From: Chlamydoabsidia padenii
Lineage: Eukaryota; Mucoromycota; Mucoromycetes; Mucorales; Cunninghamellaceae
DNA: 64,000 nt
Direction of reading: 5' to 3'
Assembly: GCA_025330725.1 (NCBI GenBank)
Contig: JAIWND010000033.1
Coordinates: forward strand, 186,001 to 250,000
Each line of letters starts with the position of its first letter. Within the stretch, counting starts at the first letter, position 1. The notes under the pieces were generated by a model. It made no database searches, had not been told where the DNA came from, and saw only the letters and a program-made list of their open reading frames with translations. Shown here in pieces: positions 39,154-50,497 of the stretch. The translations under genes were made by a program, and so were the position numbers.

Positions 39154-39675
39154 ACAGTGGTATTGAAGGCCAATGGTGGGACTCCTGAAAAACAGTACGT
39201 CTTCTGGAAAACAATGGTGATTGGTATGTATACAATGGCAAAGTACCGTGGTAGATTAGAATAATTTTAGTAATAGTTTTATATGGTGAATAAAAAGTAA
39301 TGTTTTTAACATTGGTATCAATCAATATGTTTTTTATTAATGGATGAAGTTTTATTATTCCTCGGATCATGTACATCCATGATGTATCATGTAGATTACA
39401 CGATGCCACGATTGACCATGTTTCATCATGTATACCCTCACGATTAAATCAGGTAAATACATGATGGATCTTGTATCAGGTAATTACATGATTCAATCGT
39501 GATTAATATTACAAGATCCATCATGTATTTACCTGATTCAATCATGCAATCGTATAAGTACACGATGGATCTTGTAATGTCACGATGGAGATCATGCATT
39601 TTACATGATTATACTTGATCCATCGTACAATCGTGTAATTTACAAGATCAATCATGCACTTTTTTTACCGTGGTA

Positions 39676-40162
39676 TTCAAAAAAAATTCATCTTCGGCTG
39701 AGCCTAATTCATTACCTCTACCTCATCATCTTGTACCTGCATTTCTGAGTTTATATAATGAAGTTATATGTAGATGTGCAATTCAAAAAATTTAAAGAAA
39801 AAAAAATAACTTGCCTTGTTTGCTTAGATCAAACAATAAAAAAGTAAAGCAAAGATAAATGCCGGATACGACATTCATCAAGAACCTTTTGAAACAGTCA
39901 GGAAAAAAATAGCCAAGCGAGACGGAAGAGTACCAAGACCAAGCAAAATTTGTTCTTGGCAAACTTCCATGATGTCCGATCCTCACCACACAAAAAAAAG
40001 GTCAACTAACCCAGAAAAATTTAAACCCTTGGCGAGTAGTAAAAAAAAAAAAAGCAACTCCGCAGGTCAAAAAAGTGTAGATCCATATAAAAAGTCAACT
40101 AATTGATCTTTCCAGTTATCATCTTCTTCCATCTTGTAAATTAAATCACTTGTCATTTCATC
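39676..40162. other. Promoter-side spacer of the RTA1-like gene
   Basis: AT-rich, no gene recognised. The last 50 bp before the start codon are pyrimidine-rich. Confidence 0.5.
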
Positions 40163-41023
40163 ATGAGCAGCCCATCCACCATATCCAAGAACCTTCTTTA
40201 CTTCCACTATGAACCGATCAATATTGCCCCTGAAATCTTCGCCGGTCTTTTTGCCATCATCGCTGTTGTCTTTATCCACCGAATCAGAAAGTCTCAAAGT
40301 GGAAAATGGCTCTACATCTTACCTGGAACAGCCGTGGCCGAGCTGATAGGCTATGCATTTCGGATGGCATGCATCTACAATCCTTCCCTAGGCAATTACG
40401 TTGGTATGAATCTCTTACTCCTGGTCTCTCCCAACGCACTGGCTCTAGTTAACTACAAAACACTTGGTAAAATAATTGCCGCCAAATCGCATGGTCAAGA
40501 CACGAAGAAAAATCAGTTCTGGCTTCGTCCCAAATTTGTCACTTGGTTTTTCTTTTGGAGCGATTTCATTGCCTTCTTTTTACAATGCAGTGGCGGTGGA
40601 ATGCAAGTATCCGAATCGTTACGTACCATCGGTCAGGTCATCACTTTAATCGGGTTGGCTGCTCAACTTTTCTTTTTTGCCGCTTTCACAGCCATTGCGA
40701 TCTATGTTCATAAAAGCCATCAGTATGATTATCAACTCTTGTCGTCTCACCATCTTCAACCGAAACGTCAAGTCATGACCTGTCTGTTTGTTACTAATGT
40801 CTTGCTTTATATCCGTTCTATCTATCGTGTCGCTGAATACGCTACGGGGTATGATGGCCCGGTGGCGATGGCTGAATGGGCTTTCTACGTCTTTGACTCG
40901 GCTATTATTGTTGCTTTCTATATCGTTTATTATATTTGGTTTGTGGGCGATTATCTGCCCAACGTTGAAGATACCCGGGACGAGACATCTCATGTTCCCC
41001 TTTCTGTAATTCATAAAGTTTAG
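40163..41023 (+). CDS. RTA1-like seven-helix membrane protein
   Basis: Intronless, 286 aa. Seven hydrophobic helices occur and the RTA1-family blocks are readable: APEIFAGLFAIIAVVFIHR, GTAVAELIGYAFRMAC, LLLVSPNALALVNYKTLGKI, FVTWFFFWSDFIAFFLQCSG followed by GGMQ, LIGLAAQLFFFAAFTAIAI, LYIRSIYRVAEYATGYDG, and EWAFYVFDSAIIVAFYIVYY. Fungal members (Rta1, Rsb1, Rtm1) are linked to lipid translocation and resistance to amphipathic toxins; the exact substrate here is unknown. It is an intact gene between two transposons. Confidence 0.9.
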   Translation: MSSPSTISKNLLYFHYEPINIAPEIFAGLFAIIAVVFIHRIRKSQSGKWLYILPGTAVAELIGYAFRMACIYNPSLGNYVGMNLLLLVSPNALALVNYKTLGKIIAAKSHGQDTKKNQFWLRPKFVTWFFFWSDFIAFFLQCSGGGMQVSESLRTIGQVITLIGLAAQLFFFAAFTAIAIYVHKSHQYDYQLLSSHHLQPKRQVMTCLFVTNVLLYIRSIYRVAEYATGYDGPVAMAEWAFYVFDSAIIVAFYIVYYIWFVGDYLPNVEDTRDETSHVPLSVIHKV

Positions 41024-41493
41024 ACTGTTTCCTTCTCGCTTTTACTTGATAAAAATCTCATTTCTAATGCTTCCGAATTTCAAATTCCACCAATCATGCT
41101 GATTTCAAAATACCACCCTTCTACCACAAACAAAATATGGATTTCGTCAAGTGAAAAGTTCCCTTCAAAGAACTACCCCAAATACCAAGTGTACTTTGAG
41201 ATGCATACAAGAAAAGGCCAGTCACAATTGTCTGGTCAAGTTGTTACCATCGACATTAGCTTATTTCAGCAAACAACAATGTACGCTGCGACAAGTAAAG
41301 AGAAAAGAGAATTAAAGGATACTGTGAGGGTATTTTTCAAGTTTTAAGTAGATTGACCAATAAAATACAAAGGTAAAATTAGGCCCAGGGCTCATGCATC
41401 CACTATTCATTGCAAAGCTGACATGTCATATCAGAAACTTGAGGCAAATGTTTGTTACGTATGACTGTTTTATTAATTGATTAAAAGGTGTCA
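41024..41493. other. Spacer between the RTA1-like gene and the oxidase relic
   Basis: No gene supported; an 83-codon chance frame is present. TTTCAAATTCCACC (about 41080) is a weak copy of the dispersed motif. Confidence 0.5.
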
Positions 41494-42170
41494 TTATTCA
41501 ACATAAGCTCGTTTCATGATTGTACTTTCCTTCATTTTAGCATTGATGATCTCTGAATAATACGAAGCGGCAGGACACTTGTTCTTTTTAATACACTGAA
41601 TGACAATCGCCGCGGCATCTTTACCCGAAATCCAACCACCCTGGAAGTACCCATGGTACTCCTTGGACATGGCTTCACCAGCAAAGAAAACCTGATTATG
41701 AAGCGGGCTTTCATATTCATATGATGTTGATCGACCTCGCTAATCGGCCAGTTTGAGTATGAGCCACGGAAAAGCGGATCAGAGTGCCATCGCGGAAAGA
41801 TAATGCCAGTAGGTTCAGGCGCATTTGCTTCGCCGTACATTTTGCGCAACACCGTCATAAGTTGGTCCATGACTTGCTCGTCCATCATTGCTTCTACCAT
41901 ATGTGCATAATCTTGTGTCACCGTCACCATAAAAACATTGTCCTTGGTGCCCTGGGGGAAGTAGCATGTTCTGCCACATCGAGAATAAACCCCGACTGGT
42001 TGGATTGGCGTACAGCGTGAACCCGAGGTCTGACCAAAACTGATGTTGAAATTTCAGAAATACTTTTGTGTATGTAGTAAAATGGAACCCAAAGATTACT
42101 TCCGCCTTCCAGTCTGGTAGTTCTGGTTTCCAATCTACATCACGATGTTGAAGCACACCCACCCTTTTCA
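41494..42170 (-). pseudogene. Truncated, frameshifted flavin amine (polyamine) oxidase
   Basis: Minus-strand segments in different frames give the C-terminal half of an FMS1/MAO-type oxidase in order: VLQHRDVDWKPELPDWKAE, YTKVFLKFQHQFWSDLGFTL, PTSRGLFSMWQNMLLPPGHQ, VTVTQDYAHMVEAMMDEQVM, FPRWHSDPLFRGSYSNWPIS, and VFFAGEAMSKEYHGYFQGGW (the FAD-binding C-terminal GEA...G motif). The reading shifts frame at about 41930 and at about 41715. The N-terminal Rossmann GxGxxG half is missing, replaced by the Harbinger element that starts about 150 bp upstream. Clearly a dead fragment. Confidence 0.8.
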
Positions 42171-42487
42171 TAAAAGAAAAAAAAAACAAGTTAGTATTTT
42201 TGCTTTTTGGTGTCTGTCTGTCTGTCTGTCGAGGGTTCAATTATTTACGAGAAGGTGGAGATTGCAAGTCTCACATTTTTTTTTGACCAATAGAATTTGA
42301 CTAAAATTTTATGATTTTTTTGGGACTTTGAATGCCCTCAATGGGTTTTTCACGAAATGTCGGAGTTATCGCAGATGTCGCAGTTGTCGCAGCTGTTGCT
42401 AGATTATATTTCCTCAACAAAATGCGTGTATGTAAAGCTGTTTCGAATGTTAATTAATAAAGCACTATTCCCTTTCTTTCTAAAAAA

Positions 42488-43401
42488 ATGTCTCTTACTC
42501 CTGATACTGCGCAAGTTCCTGCCCAAGTGTCTGACGATGTGCCTGCTATATCCATCAATAAGAGCTAGACCAACGACTTTGACTAAAATGGAAAGTCGTC
42601 GGTGGATATCATTGTTGATTGGGTGACGACCTGCCAAAACTACAACTCGTATACCGGTACCAAGGCCATAATCGGTGAAGCGCGCACAAAAGACAGCTGG
42701 CTTAAGGAGATCAAAGAGTTGTTAGTGACTAATGGCCATATTGAACGGAATTTGCCAAATATTCGCGAAAAGGTAAGGTACCTGAAGACGAGATTCAGCG
42801 AGGTGCAAAAGATGCTTAATCAGAATGGGTTTGGTACAATCCCCGAAAGTCCAAATCGCGCTGCCGCCATTAAAGGTATAAAACTATATAAAAAAATAAA
42901 GCAGACTAAACTAATAATACTTGTTCCACCGCATAGAATTGGTTATCAGCAAGTTCAAATACTATTATACACTTGAACCTATTTTCTGCGATAGACCATC
43001 TGTTAGTCTTGCTGGTGTTTCGACCTTAGAAGATGCTTTTACCGACAGTTCTGCTATATCTTCTCCTTGTCCTCTGTCTCCACTAAGTACATCCTATTCG
43101 GATATCTCGCTTGCCCCCCCCCTATTGTGCCTGTGTCTGCTAACGCATCTGGTGGTGGTAGAAGCAACAAAAAAAAAAGCACAAAGACATGATGGATGTC
43201 TTGCATGACTTCTTTGAGGTGCGGGTCAAAAGCGAGTTGCGGGAGGGAAAGCGTAGGGTGCATGATGACTACATGAAGGCACTTACCCTCCTGACTCAAG
43301 TCCCCGAAGGCAGTGATGCCTATAAGAGGATTTCAAAATCCGTAGATAGATTAGAGCATATGATAGATGATAGTGATGATGATAATGATGATAATGAATA
43401 A
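42488..43401 (+). pseudogene. Harbinger ORF1, Myb/SANT-like DNA-binding protein (broken)
   Basis: From the ATG at 42488, MSLTPDTAQVPAQVSDDVPA is followed by in-frame TAG and TAA. The frame then gives VDIIVDWVTTCQNYNSYTGT, DSWLKEIKELLVTNGH and IREKVRYLKTRFSEVQKML, the trihelix/Myb-like pattern of Harbinger ORF1 proteins. Further on, in other frames, a Ser-rich linker and DVLHDFFEVRVKSELREGKR then a C-terminal helix with DSDDDNDDNE ending at 43401. At least two stops and one shift. Confidence 0.7.
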
Positions 43402-43660
43402 AAAACAAAGACGAACGAGTGAAAAATCCAAAAAACAATATTCAAATCCCGACATTCATGCAAACGGTCTCGGTGCTTTTTGACCCATATACGATATGTG
43501 ATGATTGTAACTGTCATTTCCTTTTTTATTGCCTTTGCTACGGCCAACTCATACATATATATTTATATGACTTCAACATCGTGATATGGCAAGAATGAAT
43601 ATAATTTAATTGAGAAAAAAAAAAGTGGAATGGAAAACTATTCAAAATCTTACATTGCCC

Positions 43661-45145
43661 TTAAACTTGAGGGACAAGCAGGTCTAACAATGCATTTCTA
43701 CGAGCATGTTGGGTGTGGCGGGCATTGTTTACCCCTTCTTCAAAATCATCAACAGTACCAGTCGGCAATAGGCGGGGTGTTTCAAATTCATCATCAAACA
43801 AAGCATTATGCAAAACACAACATGAACGGATATACATACTGACGTATGCAGCGTCTGATCCACTCGAAATCCGAATCCGCATGGCTTTCAGACTTTGAAA
43901 CCTACCTTTCAGGGCACCATTACAGTGCTCGATTTTAACCCGAGCCTTACTGTGTAGCATATTGAATTTCGAATGCCTTTGATCCATCTGATTCCCAGGT
44001 AGTGTCTTAAAGGCAGGGACAACCGACGGGGAAAAGGGGTATGCCGCATCATCCAAAATATACTCGTGATTCCTGAAGTACCTTTCTTTTTCTGTATGCA
44101 GAGGGCTTTCGCTATAAACCCTATTGTTATGCGAACACCCAGGTAAACTAGTGGATACATACCTGATTTTAAGCATGTCATCACAAACCAACATGGTGGA
44201 CACACCATAACCGCCTTTATGTGAGTGTATTTTTCACCGAAATGAGATGGGCGGTTGTCCAACCCGACCAGCGTTCCATCCACAAACCCAACGCAAGAGG
44301 GGAAACCGTAATCATTATAAATTCGCCGATAAATATTGTCTTCTTCTTCATTACCAGGCCAGTAAACGTACTCACGTTCTTTTGCAAGGATTACCTTGAC
44401 GACGTTCCACGTAAAATTGTCAACCGATCCTCCTATCAATAAAAATAAGAAAAAAAGAAAAAAAAAAAAGCGTACCTGAAATTCCAAAATAATCAGCAAT
44501 AAGACCGATCGAAGCGATGAAAGGCTACCAAAAATTGCAGTTGTGCGGGATAGCTTTGGGTGGCATAATCAAACACTTCATGATCCTTGAATGCGTCAAC
44601 CATTTTCTGGAAATCATCCCAAGTCATCCTGATCTTTTGCTTGAAATGATGCTTTTTGTTTTCCAAAAAAAAAAAAAAGATTAGGATAGCTGGGGATAAC
44701 ACTTCGAACAGCACCCCCAAGTTCGTCGGCTCAGGTACCGGCTACTAGCGATGATTGCATACGCGACAGTAAAATCATCCAAATCTTTTCTCGATTGAGC
44801 ATCTTTACCATCCAATAACATTAAAAACATCAATATTCGATGGTTTGCAATAGTTGCTGGCGGTAAGTCTGTCCGGTTGTCATTTAGCAAGAGAAAGTAA
44901 AGAGGTAAAAGGCAGTAAAGAGGTAAAAGGCAGCAAAGAGGTAAAAGGCAGCAAAGAGGTAAAAGGCAGTAAAGAGATAAAAGGCAGTAAACAGGTAAAG
45001 AGGTACAAGTACGCTTTCGTGTTGAAGGTACAATGGCGCTGAAGACCACATCACATTTTTTTTCATAAAACGGTTCTCGAATTTTATTGGCTAAAATATT
45101 TGTGAAAATATTTGTGAGACTTTGAACTCCCCTATTTACCGACAT
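43661..45145 (-). pseudogene. Harbinger DDE transposase (broken)
   Basis: In order on the minus strand: SRKDLDDFTVAYAIIASSRY, MTWDDFQKMVDAFKDHEVF, SYPAQLQFLV, VDNFTWNVVKVILAKE, then the first catalytic Asp in GFPSCVGFVDGTLVGLDNRP, a frame change at about 44215, VCDDMLKIRYVSTSLPG, the second Asp in EYILDDAAYPFSPSVVPAF, and the third acidic residue in VKIEHCNGALKGRFQSL. It ends at 43661. The first exon is interrupted by an 18-bp tandem repeat. HARB1-type transposases cut and paste at TTA/TAA-like targets; this copy is inactive. Confidence 0.8.
44895..45005. repeat. 18-bp tandem repeat inside the Harbinger transposase region
   Basis: AAAGAGGTAAAAGGCAG(T/C) repeated about six times in a row. The unit length keeps the reading frame open. 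Confidence 0.8.
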
Positions 45146-45199
45146 TTTCGACGGGGGCCTTCATAAAAACGAAATGATGTACAACTTTGGTGACATCTA

Positions 45200-47110
45200 T
45201 ATTGGAATATATGGACGGATTCACATCACACACCAAAACATCACAATCTTTGGAATTAATCCATTTGGTCATTTATAACTTTTCACCTGCAATCAGGTAC
45301 AAATCCTCGTACATGATTAACTACACAATCTTTCCCAGTCCTGTGTCACCAAACAAGAAAAACTTCTGGACGTACATGGAACCACTTTACCAAGAACTTC
45401 GTGTACTAGCAAGAGAAGGAATATCTGTAATATGTGATAATGGAATTCAACGCACCAAAAGAGTACACACGTTGATATTTACTGGTGACATACCGGCTGT
45501 CGCTCCCTTGGCTGGTCATGATGGTCACTCATGTTACAGGCCATGTCGCATATGTCTGGTGTCTTACCTTCGACCGAATAAAAACGCTGGACTCCCTAGA
45601 CGACTACCACCCTGTGCAAACGAAGCCCTGCGTACCAAAAAAAAAAAGCTTCCTCAACGGCGATATAGTAAGTTTTTACAAAATTCATGCATTTTCAAAT
45701 CCCTTTTTTTTTGCTGATCCCTTTTTTTTAGTACTACCGATAGGGAACAGAACTTGCAAATCTACCAAACTTCGGTGGGCCCTTTTTCTTTGGTTTGGAC
45801 GAGCTTCATCAAATTGGTAAGGGTGTTTGTAAACAAATATTCAAGCTTATAAACGGGGACTTCAACGGTGTCAATGCTAAGCAAGGATCTTTCTCTAAAA
45901 CTAACAAATGGCTCGAAACATTCAAATCCGATCTTCAATTATCACAAAAAACATAAATATCGCCAATTTTAATGGCTCTTTTCAGTACCCGTGTGGTCGA
46001 AATATAATACTCGTGCTGTTGATTGGATTGATTTGGTATGCTACGTGGTTCCTGCCCTTGTTGTTCCTTCAATGCAAACAAGCGATGCTAAAGCTCTAAT
46101 GGCTTTTGTCAGGTTTATACAGCTATCGCAACTAAAGTCTCTTACAAACTCCGATTTGGATCAGATCTCTGGCACTGGAATTATCATCTTCAATCAATGT
46201 TGGATCGAAAGATCATCGACCACAAGTTTTCTACACCCAACCATCATTACATGCAGCATGTAACAGAGGCAATCCGTCGACTTGGACATTTAGCAGGATA
46301 TTCAACACGGTGTATGGAAAGATCAATCGGTGCCATTAAAAAGATCATTAAATCTAATCGTGATTAAGGGGTAAATGCATCAAATGCAATGTTAGATATG
46401 GCGGCATTATCATATGTCCATTTACACTCTGACAGATCTGATCAACGACAATGATCGCTGGGATGTGGATGATTTAAATGATTCTGATGATGAAGACGAC
46501 GATGGTAATGGATGATATGAATCAGACGACGATGAATGGAAGGGATATACAACTCTTGGTGGGAATCAAAAAGCTTTATGTACCCCGACGATGCAAACCG
46601 GGCCCATCTCTCTTCGTGATTTCTTCTTGGTTCATTCTTCGTGCTTTTATGACGTCGAGCAAATCACGATCAGTGATACTTGTCATCGCAATAATTGTAA
46701 ATGGGCCAAAAAGCAATTTATGTTTATAGCACCAGACCCTTTGTCGTAAGTCATGGGATTTATTCATTGCTGCTATAGCTGGTTACTAACATTGATTTTG
46801 ATTTTGCACTAGCTCGACCAAAAAACTCATATATTTCGGCCAAGTGGTGCTATATTCAAATCTTAATTACAAAACTTATGCATTAATGGCAAAGCGAAAC
46901 ACTAAACAAGATGATATAACATCTTTGTACTTTACCAACACCAACGAAGACCCACAAATGACATTGATCAATGTCAAATACATCAGTAAATCGGTCAATA
47001 TTTTTATAAACAGTGATGAAAAGAAAGACTTGTTCTTCTGGCGTGGAATGGTGTCAAAGTGTAACCGAGAAAGTACGTCGCTAGGTAGATTTATGTCCAT
47101 TATCATGTAA
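45200..47110 (+). pseudogene. Tnp2-type (CACTA-like) transposase relic
   Basis: Plus-strand segments: YMDGFTSHTKTSQSLELIH, IFPSPVSPNKKNFWTYMEPL followed by YQELRVLAREGISV, VHTLIFTGDIPAVAPLAGHD and the CxxC knuckle HSCYRPCRICLV; then GPFFFGLDELHQIGKGVCKQ, TRAVDWIDLVCYVVPALVVP, HVTEAIRRLGHLAGYSTRCM and ERSIGAIKKIIKSNRD; then a C-terminal block ending at 47110 (QVVLYSNLNYKTYALMAKRN). Stops and frame changes occur at about 45710, 45955 and 46367. The order matches Tnp2/DUF4218-like transposases that lie in CACTA elements. The 5' part is missing, abutting the Harbinger end. Confidence 0.7.
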
Positions 47111-47629
47111 ATAAATATCCCGACCTTTTAAAAATTCATGCCATTTTCACTTTCGGGACTTGAAACATCAGAGTTTTTTTTTCTTCTTTTACCAGATAAC
47201 CAAAAGCTATACCTATCACTGAAGCCATACAAAACTATGTCATAAGGAAGAGAAAAAAAAGTGAAGGGGCTAATCGAATTGTTTTGTTTTTCACCAGTCA
47301 TCGAAAAACACGTCCCGATGTATACCGACACAGGCAATCGTGAATGATCTACTTTTATTTGACCGACGCAATATCTAAACCCCGCACACCCACATGGGCG
47401 GATAACGAGACATGTACAGTACATGTAAGAAACATTTAAAATAAGGCTTACATTATAAATCCGTCTTCTGGAAAAAGTTATTACCCGCCCTTTTTTTTTA
47501 AAAAAAACCGCCCTTTGGCGCTGGAACGACTGTAAATGTGTATTTTATTTTTGCTCGGCAGGTTTTCAACTGAAGTTAGTGTTTGGGAATCCCGAATACC
47601 CGCTCCTACGGGTTTTAACCCATCGAGTG
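47111..47629. other. Spacer, nothing recognised
   Basis: AT-rich, with no supported gene between the Tnp2 relic and the first Tc1/mariner copy. Confidence 0.5.
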
Positions 47630-47896
47630 CCAGGAAGTGAATTCGCCTTTGGCCGAAAACAAATGCAGTCAATGGCGAGAACAAAACTCGTGTTGCACAA
47701 AAAATAAGTTCGTCCTTTTGGAAAATGAATTCATGTTGTACCAAAATGTAAATTCGCCTTCGCTGACAAATCGGATGTTCTGTTGCCAAGTGTTTTTGTG
47801 GTACGAGGTTTGGTATCTTTGGGTATAAGAGCACACCAAGTGTCTGTCCCTGTTTTTTTGTTACTTTTCCACAATTACATCAGAAACTACGTGATA

Positions 47897-49199
47897 ATGA
47901 ACGTTCAATTTTTGTATGAAAACGGGCAAGGTTCTGTTGTCGGCGAGCATGGCAGACCTGAACCAATGGATTATATTGTTGATGAGGAGCAGTTTCGTCT
48001 TGAAACATTGAGCTCTCATACACAATATTTAGCACAACTGCTTTTGGAGAGCGAGAAAGGATTAGAGTCAATGCAGGTGGAAAAAGAGGTGGTAAAGTCT
48101 CGTAGGGATGTTGTTATGAGGGAAGAATCAATGAAACGGAATTATACACGCTATTCTGATCAGGACAAAGTGAGATTCTTCAAGCTTTTGTTTGAGAAGT
48201 GTTTAAGCGCGGCTGCTGCTGCAAAACGTCTTGGGACTCACGTTCGTACAGGGCAAAAATGGGCTGAACAATACGAGAGGGTTCCTGATAGTATCTTTAA
48301 GAAAAGGAAAAGGACCGGTCGTCCGCGCATTCTCAATGAGGAGCACAAAAAAGTTATTCTTGAGTGCATTGATGCAAACCCGTCAGTCGTCTTGTATGAC
48401 GTGATGAAGTATTTAAGACAAGCATTCACAGAATTAAAAATATCCAAAAGCACTTTGTTTGATTTTGTAAAAAAAAACATTGCAATTTGTCTCTCAAAAA
48501 AGCTCGGTTTCAACCCATAGACCGGAACAGTGAGGAAAAGATTCAAGAGCGCCTGAATTGGATTCGTAAATGGGAAAAAATAGACATGGATTTTACGACA
48601 AACTGCGTCTTTCTTGATGAATCTGCATTTCATATTAATTTGAAACGTAGTATGGCATGGTAGGTTCCCCAGAAGTGGTCACGGTTCCCAAAACAAGAGC
48701 AAAAACAACAACTATTTTAGGTGCGATTTCTGCCGAAGGTCTGATAAAATGCAGTCTCAGGCTTCCTTAGCCTCCATCCAATAAAAAGAGAAAGCGAGGA
48801 GAAGATGTTGGGCGCGTGAGCAAAGGAACAGTAACGGGACACTACGTCAGTTTTCTGAAAGCCACGATGGATGAAATGGACCGATACCCGCATATGAAAG
48901 GCCATTATCTTGTGATGGATAATGCTCCAATCCATACTTCGGTTGACATATCAAAATATGTAGAATCTCGCGGGTACCGCTGTATCTACTTGCCATCCTA
49001 TTCTCCTGAGCTCAATCCATTTGAACAGTTTTGGTCAGTGGTTAAGAGTAAAGTAAAAAGGAGTAAGTTCCTGGAAATGGAGACACTGATGACTAGAATC
49101 AGTGAGGCTGCTAATAGTTTGCAGCTGAGCGATTTTAAAGGCTTTGCTTGGCATTCTCATCAATGCTTGGACAAATGCCGTAGTAAACAAGAGCTCTGA
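47897..49199 (+). pseudogene. Tc1/IS630-type DDE transposase, copy 1 (broken)
   Basis: ATG at 47897 (MNVQFLYENGQGSVVGEHGR). The helix-turn-helix half is SAAAAAKRLGTHVRTGQKWA then RTGRPRILNEEHKKVI. At about 48472 the frame moves by -1, then FQPIDRNSEEKIQERLNWIR and the first Asp in NCVFLDESAFHINLKR. A 7-bp deletion after GCATGG (48656-48661) breaks this copy, which copy 2 does not have. TAG at 48768-48770, then the second Asp in YLVMDNAPIHTS and the third acidic residue in YSPELNPFEQFWSVVKSK. It ends at 49199. Confidence 0.85.
48472..48478 (+). other. Candidate -1 frameshift slippery heptamer A_AAA_AAC (copy 1)
   Basis: In the zero frame the codons are GTA AAA AAA AAC. A -1 slip on A_AAA_AAC leads exactly into the frame that encodes the catalytic half of the transposase. 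A simple one-base deletion in the A run is the plain alternative. Confidence 0.4.
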
Positions 49200-49295
49200 T
49201 AAGCACCTTTCATTTCAAATTACAGATGGTCTTTCTCTGTTTTGTTTCAATAGGCAGATTGCAAAAAAAAAAAAAAAAAAAAAAAGAGACACTTT

Positions 49296-49620
49296 GTTGT
49301 TACCTTTCACACTGTTGTTACTATCTTTCACACTGTTGTTACCATCTTTCACACTGTTGCTACTACCTTTCACACTGTTGTTACTATTTTTTTACTGTTG
49401 TAACCATCTTTCACCATCTTTCACGGTTGTTACTATCTTTCACACTGTTGTTACCATCTTTCACACTGTTGTTACTATCTTTCACACTGTTGTAACCATC
49501 TTTCACGCTGTTGTTACTATCTTTTACACAGTTGTTACCATCTTTCACACTGTTGTTACTATCTTTCACGCTGCTGTTACTATCTTTTACACTGTTGTAA
49601 CCATCTTTCACGCTCGTTGT
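49296..49620. repeat. 21-bp minisatellite next to Tc1 copy 1
   Basis: About 15 imperfect units of ACTGTTGTTACCATCTTTCAC (reverse: AACAACAGTGTGAAAGATGGT). The unit is a multiple of three, and the minus strand reads a heptapeptide NNSVKDG/NNSVKDS without stops for most of its length. Confidence 0.88.
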
Positions 49621-50267
49621 TACTTGTTAAAAAAAATGAACCATTCACGTTCCGCTTTTTATTTATTTTTGAGCTGCTCCTTTGCCCTGAAAATAAACAA
49701 AAACAAAAAGTACTTTTTTTTCTCAACAATAACCGTGGAAACAGTGATTACAATAGGGCAAGCAGCTTGTATGCTGCTAGGAGACATTGTTTCTGATGAC
49801 AACAGACGAAAATGCAAGGCTTTGATGGAAGAAACACCATTGGAAATAGTTTACAGTCCAGAAAGTGGTAACAAATGACCAATGGCCATCGGAAAAGTTG
49901 TTGTGCAGCGACAACCTTTTGACTATCTGAAATATCCTGACACTCCCCCTCATGTATCAATGTCAGTAATGGAAAGCGACGCCAACAATGATACATCCAC
50001 AATGGAAAGTGGTATGTTTTGGGATGATTATTGTATTCCAGCAGAATGTACTGATAGCAGATCTTACACCGCCGTAGCACCTAGTCCACAAAGCTCTTTG
50101 GCATCAGATGATAGCGGAATCAGTACGTGTAAATGCAAATCTTTAATTTTTAATAACTGTAACGAATTGACGTGCCATCTGGCTTGCCAGCAATCAGACC
50201 TGCCAAACACAGCATCTTGGATTTAATGAAATGTATATTTTCGCGGGACGAACCAAAGGGGAGCCGA

Positions 50268-50345
50268 TATTTTGGAGGTACCTCCAAAATTTCGGCTGAC
50301 TTTGAGGGTACCTCGAAAATCCGCCAACAAATTGGAGGTACCTTA
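50268..50345. repeat. Left-end palindromic GGAGGTACCTCC repeats of the MULE
   Basis: Three copies of the palindromic core (GGAGGTACCTCC, AGGGTACCTCG and GGAGGTACCTT) spaced about 30 bp apart inside the left end. Confidence 0.8.
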
Positions 50346-50497
50346 AAATTTCCTTTTCTGTACTTTCGGCAATCAATAAAATCTTCCTTCATTGTTAATA
50401 CTACCAAAATTATGGATATATCTTTATTTTATAATATAATATTCACTAAAATATTGAATAGTTTATATATATGCGAAAAAAAGTAGAACTACTGTTG

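Larger units (their letters stand above)
37220..39672. mobile_element. CACTA/EnSpm-type DNA transposon (decayed or non-autonomous)
   Basis: The left end CACGGCAAAAAAA (37220) and the right end, reverse complement CACGGTAAAAAAA (39672), form terminal inverted repeats beginning CACGG. A 3-bp direct duplication GTA flanks them (37217-37219 and 39673-39675). Both subterminal regions (37240-37410 and 39365-39660) are packed with imperfect palindromes built on ATCATGTA/TACACGAT(G). These three traits are those of the CACTA (CMC/EnSpm) superfamily. No intact transposase is inside; only broken frames of unknown type. Confidence 0.78.
42330..45160. mobile_element. PIF/Harbinger DNA transposon (inactive)
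   Basis: It combines the two genes typical of the superfamily, oriented convergently: a Myb/SANT-like ORF1 on the plus strand and a DDE_4 (HARB1-like) transposase on the minus strand. Subterminal sequences contain a shared inverted CGAAA(A)TGTCGG at about 42352-42362 and 45140-45150. The exact ends and the 3-bp target duplication could not be fixed. Confidence 0.78.
47630..49620 (+). mobile_element. Tc1/mariner (IS630-type) element, copy 1
   Basis: Starts at CCAGGAAGTGAATTCGCC and is shared, in inverse orientation, with 55400-57418 through the transposase gene and into a 21-bp minisatellite. Clear terminal inverted repeats and TA target duplications were not found, so the ends are those of the shared sequence, not proven transposon ends. 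Confidence 0.78.

Noticed and set aside
49144..49878. Long open frame across the 21-bp minisatellite downstream of Tc1 copy 1
   Set aside because: It is open only because the repeat unit is divisible by three; it joins the transposase tail, repeat and unrelated sequence without a consistent protein.
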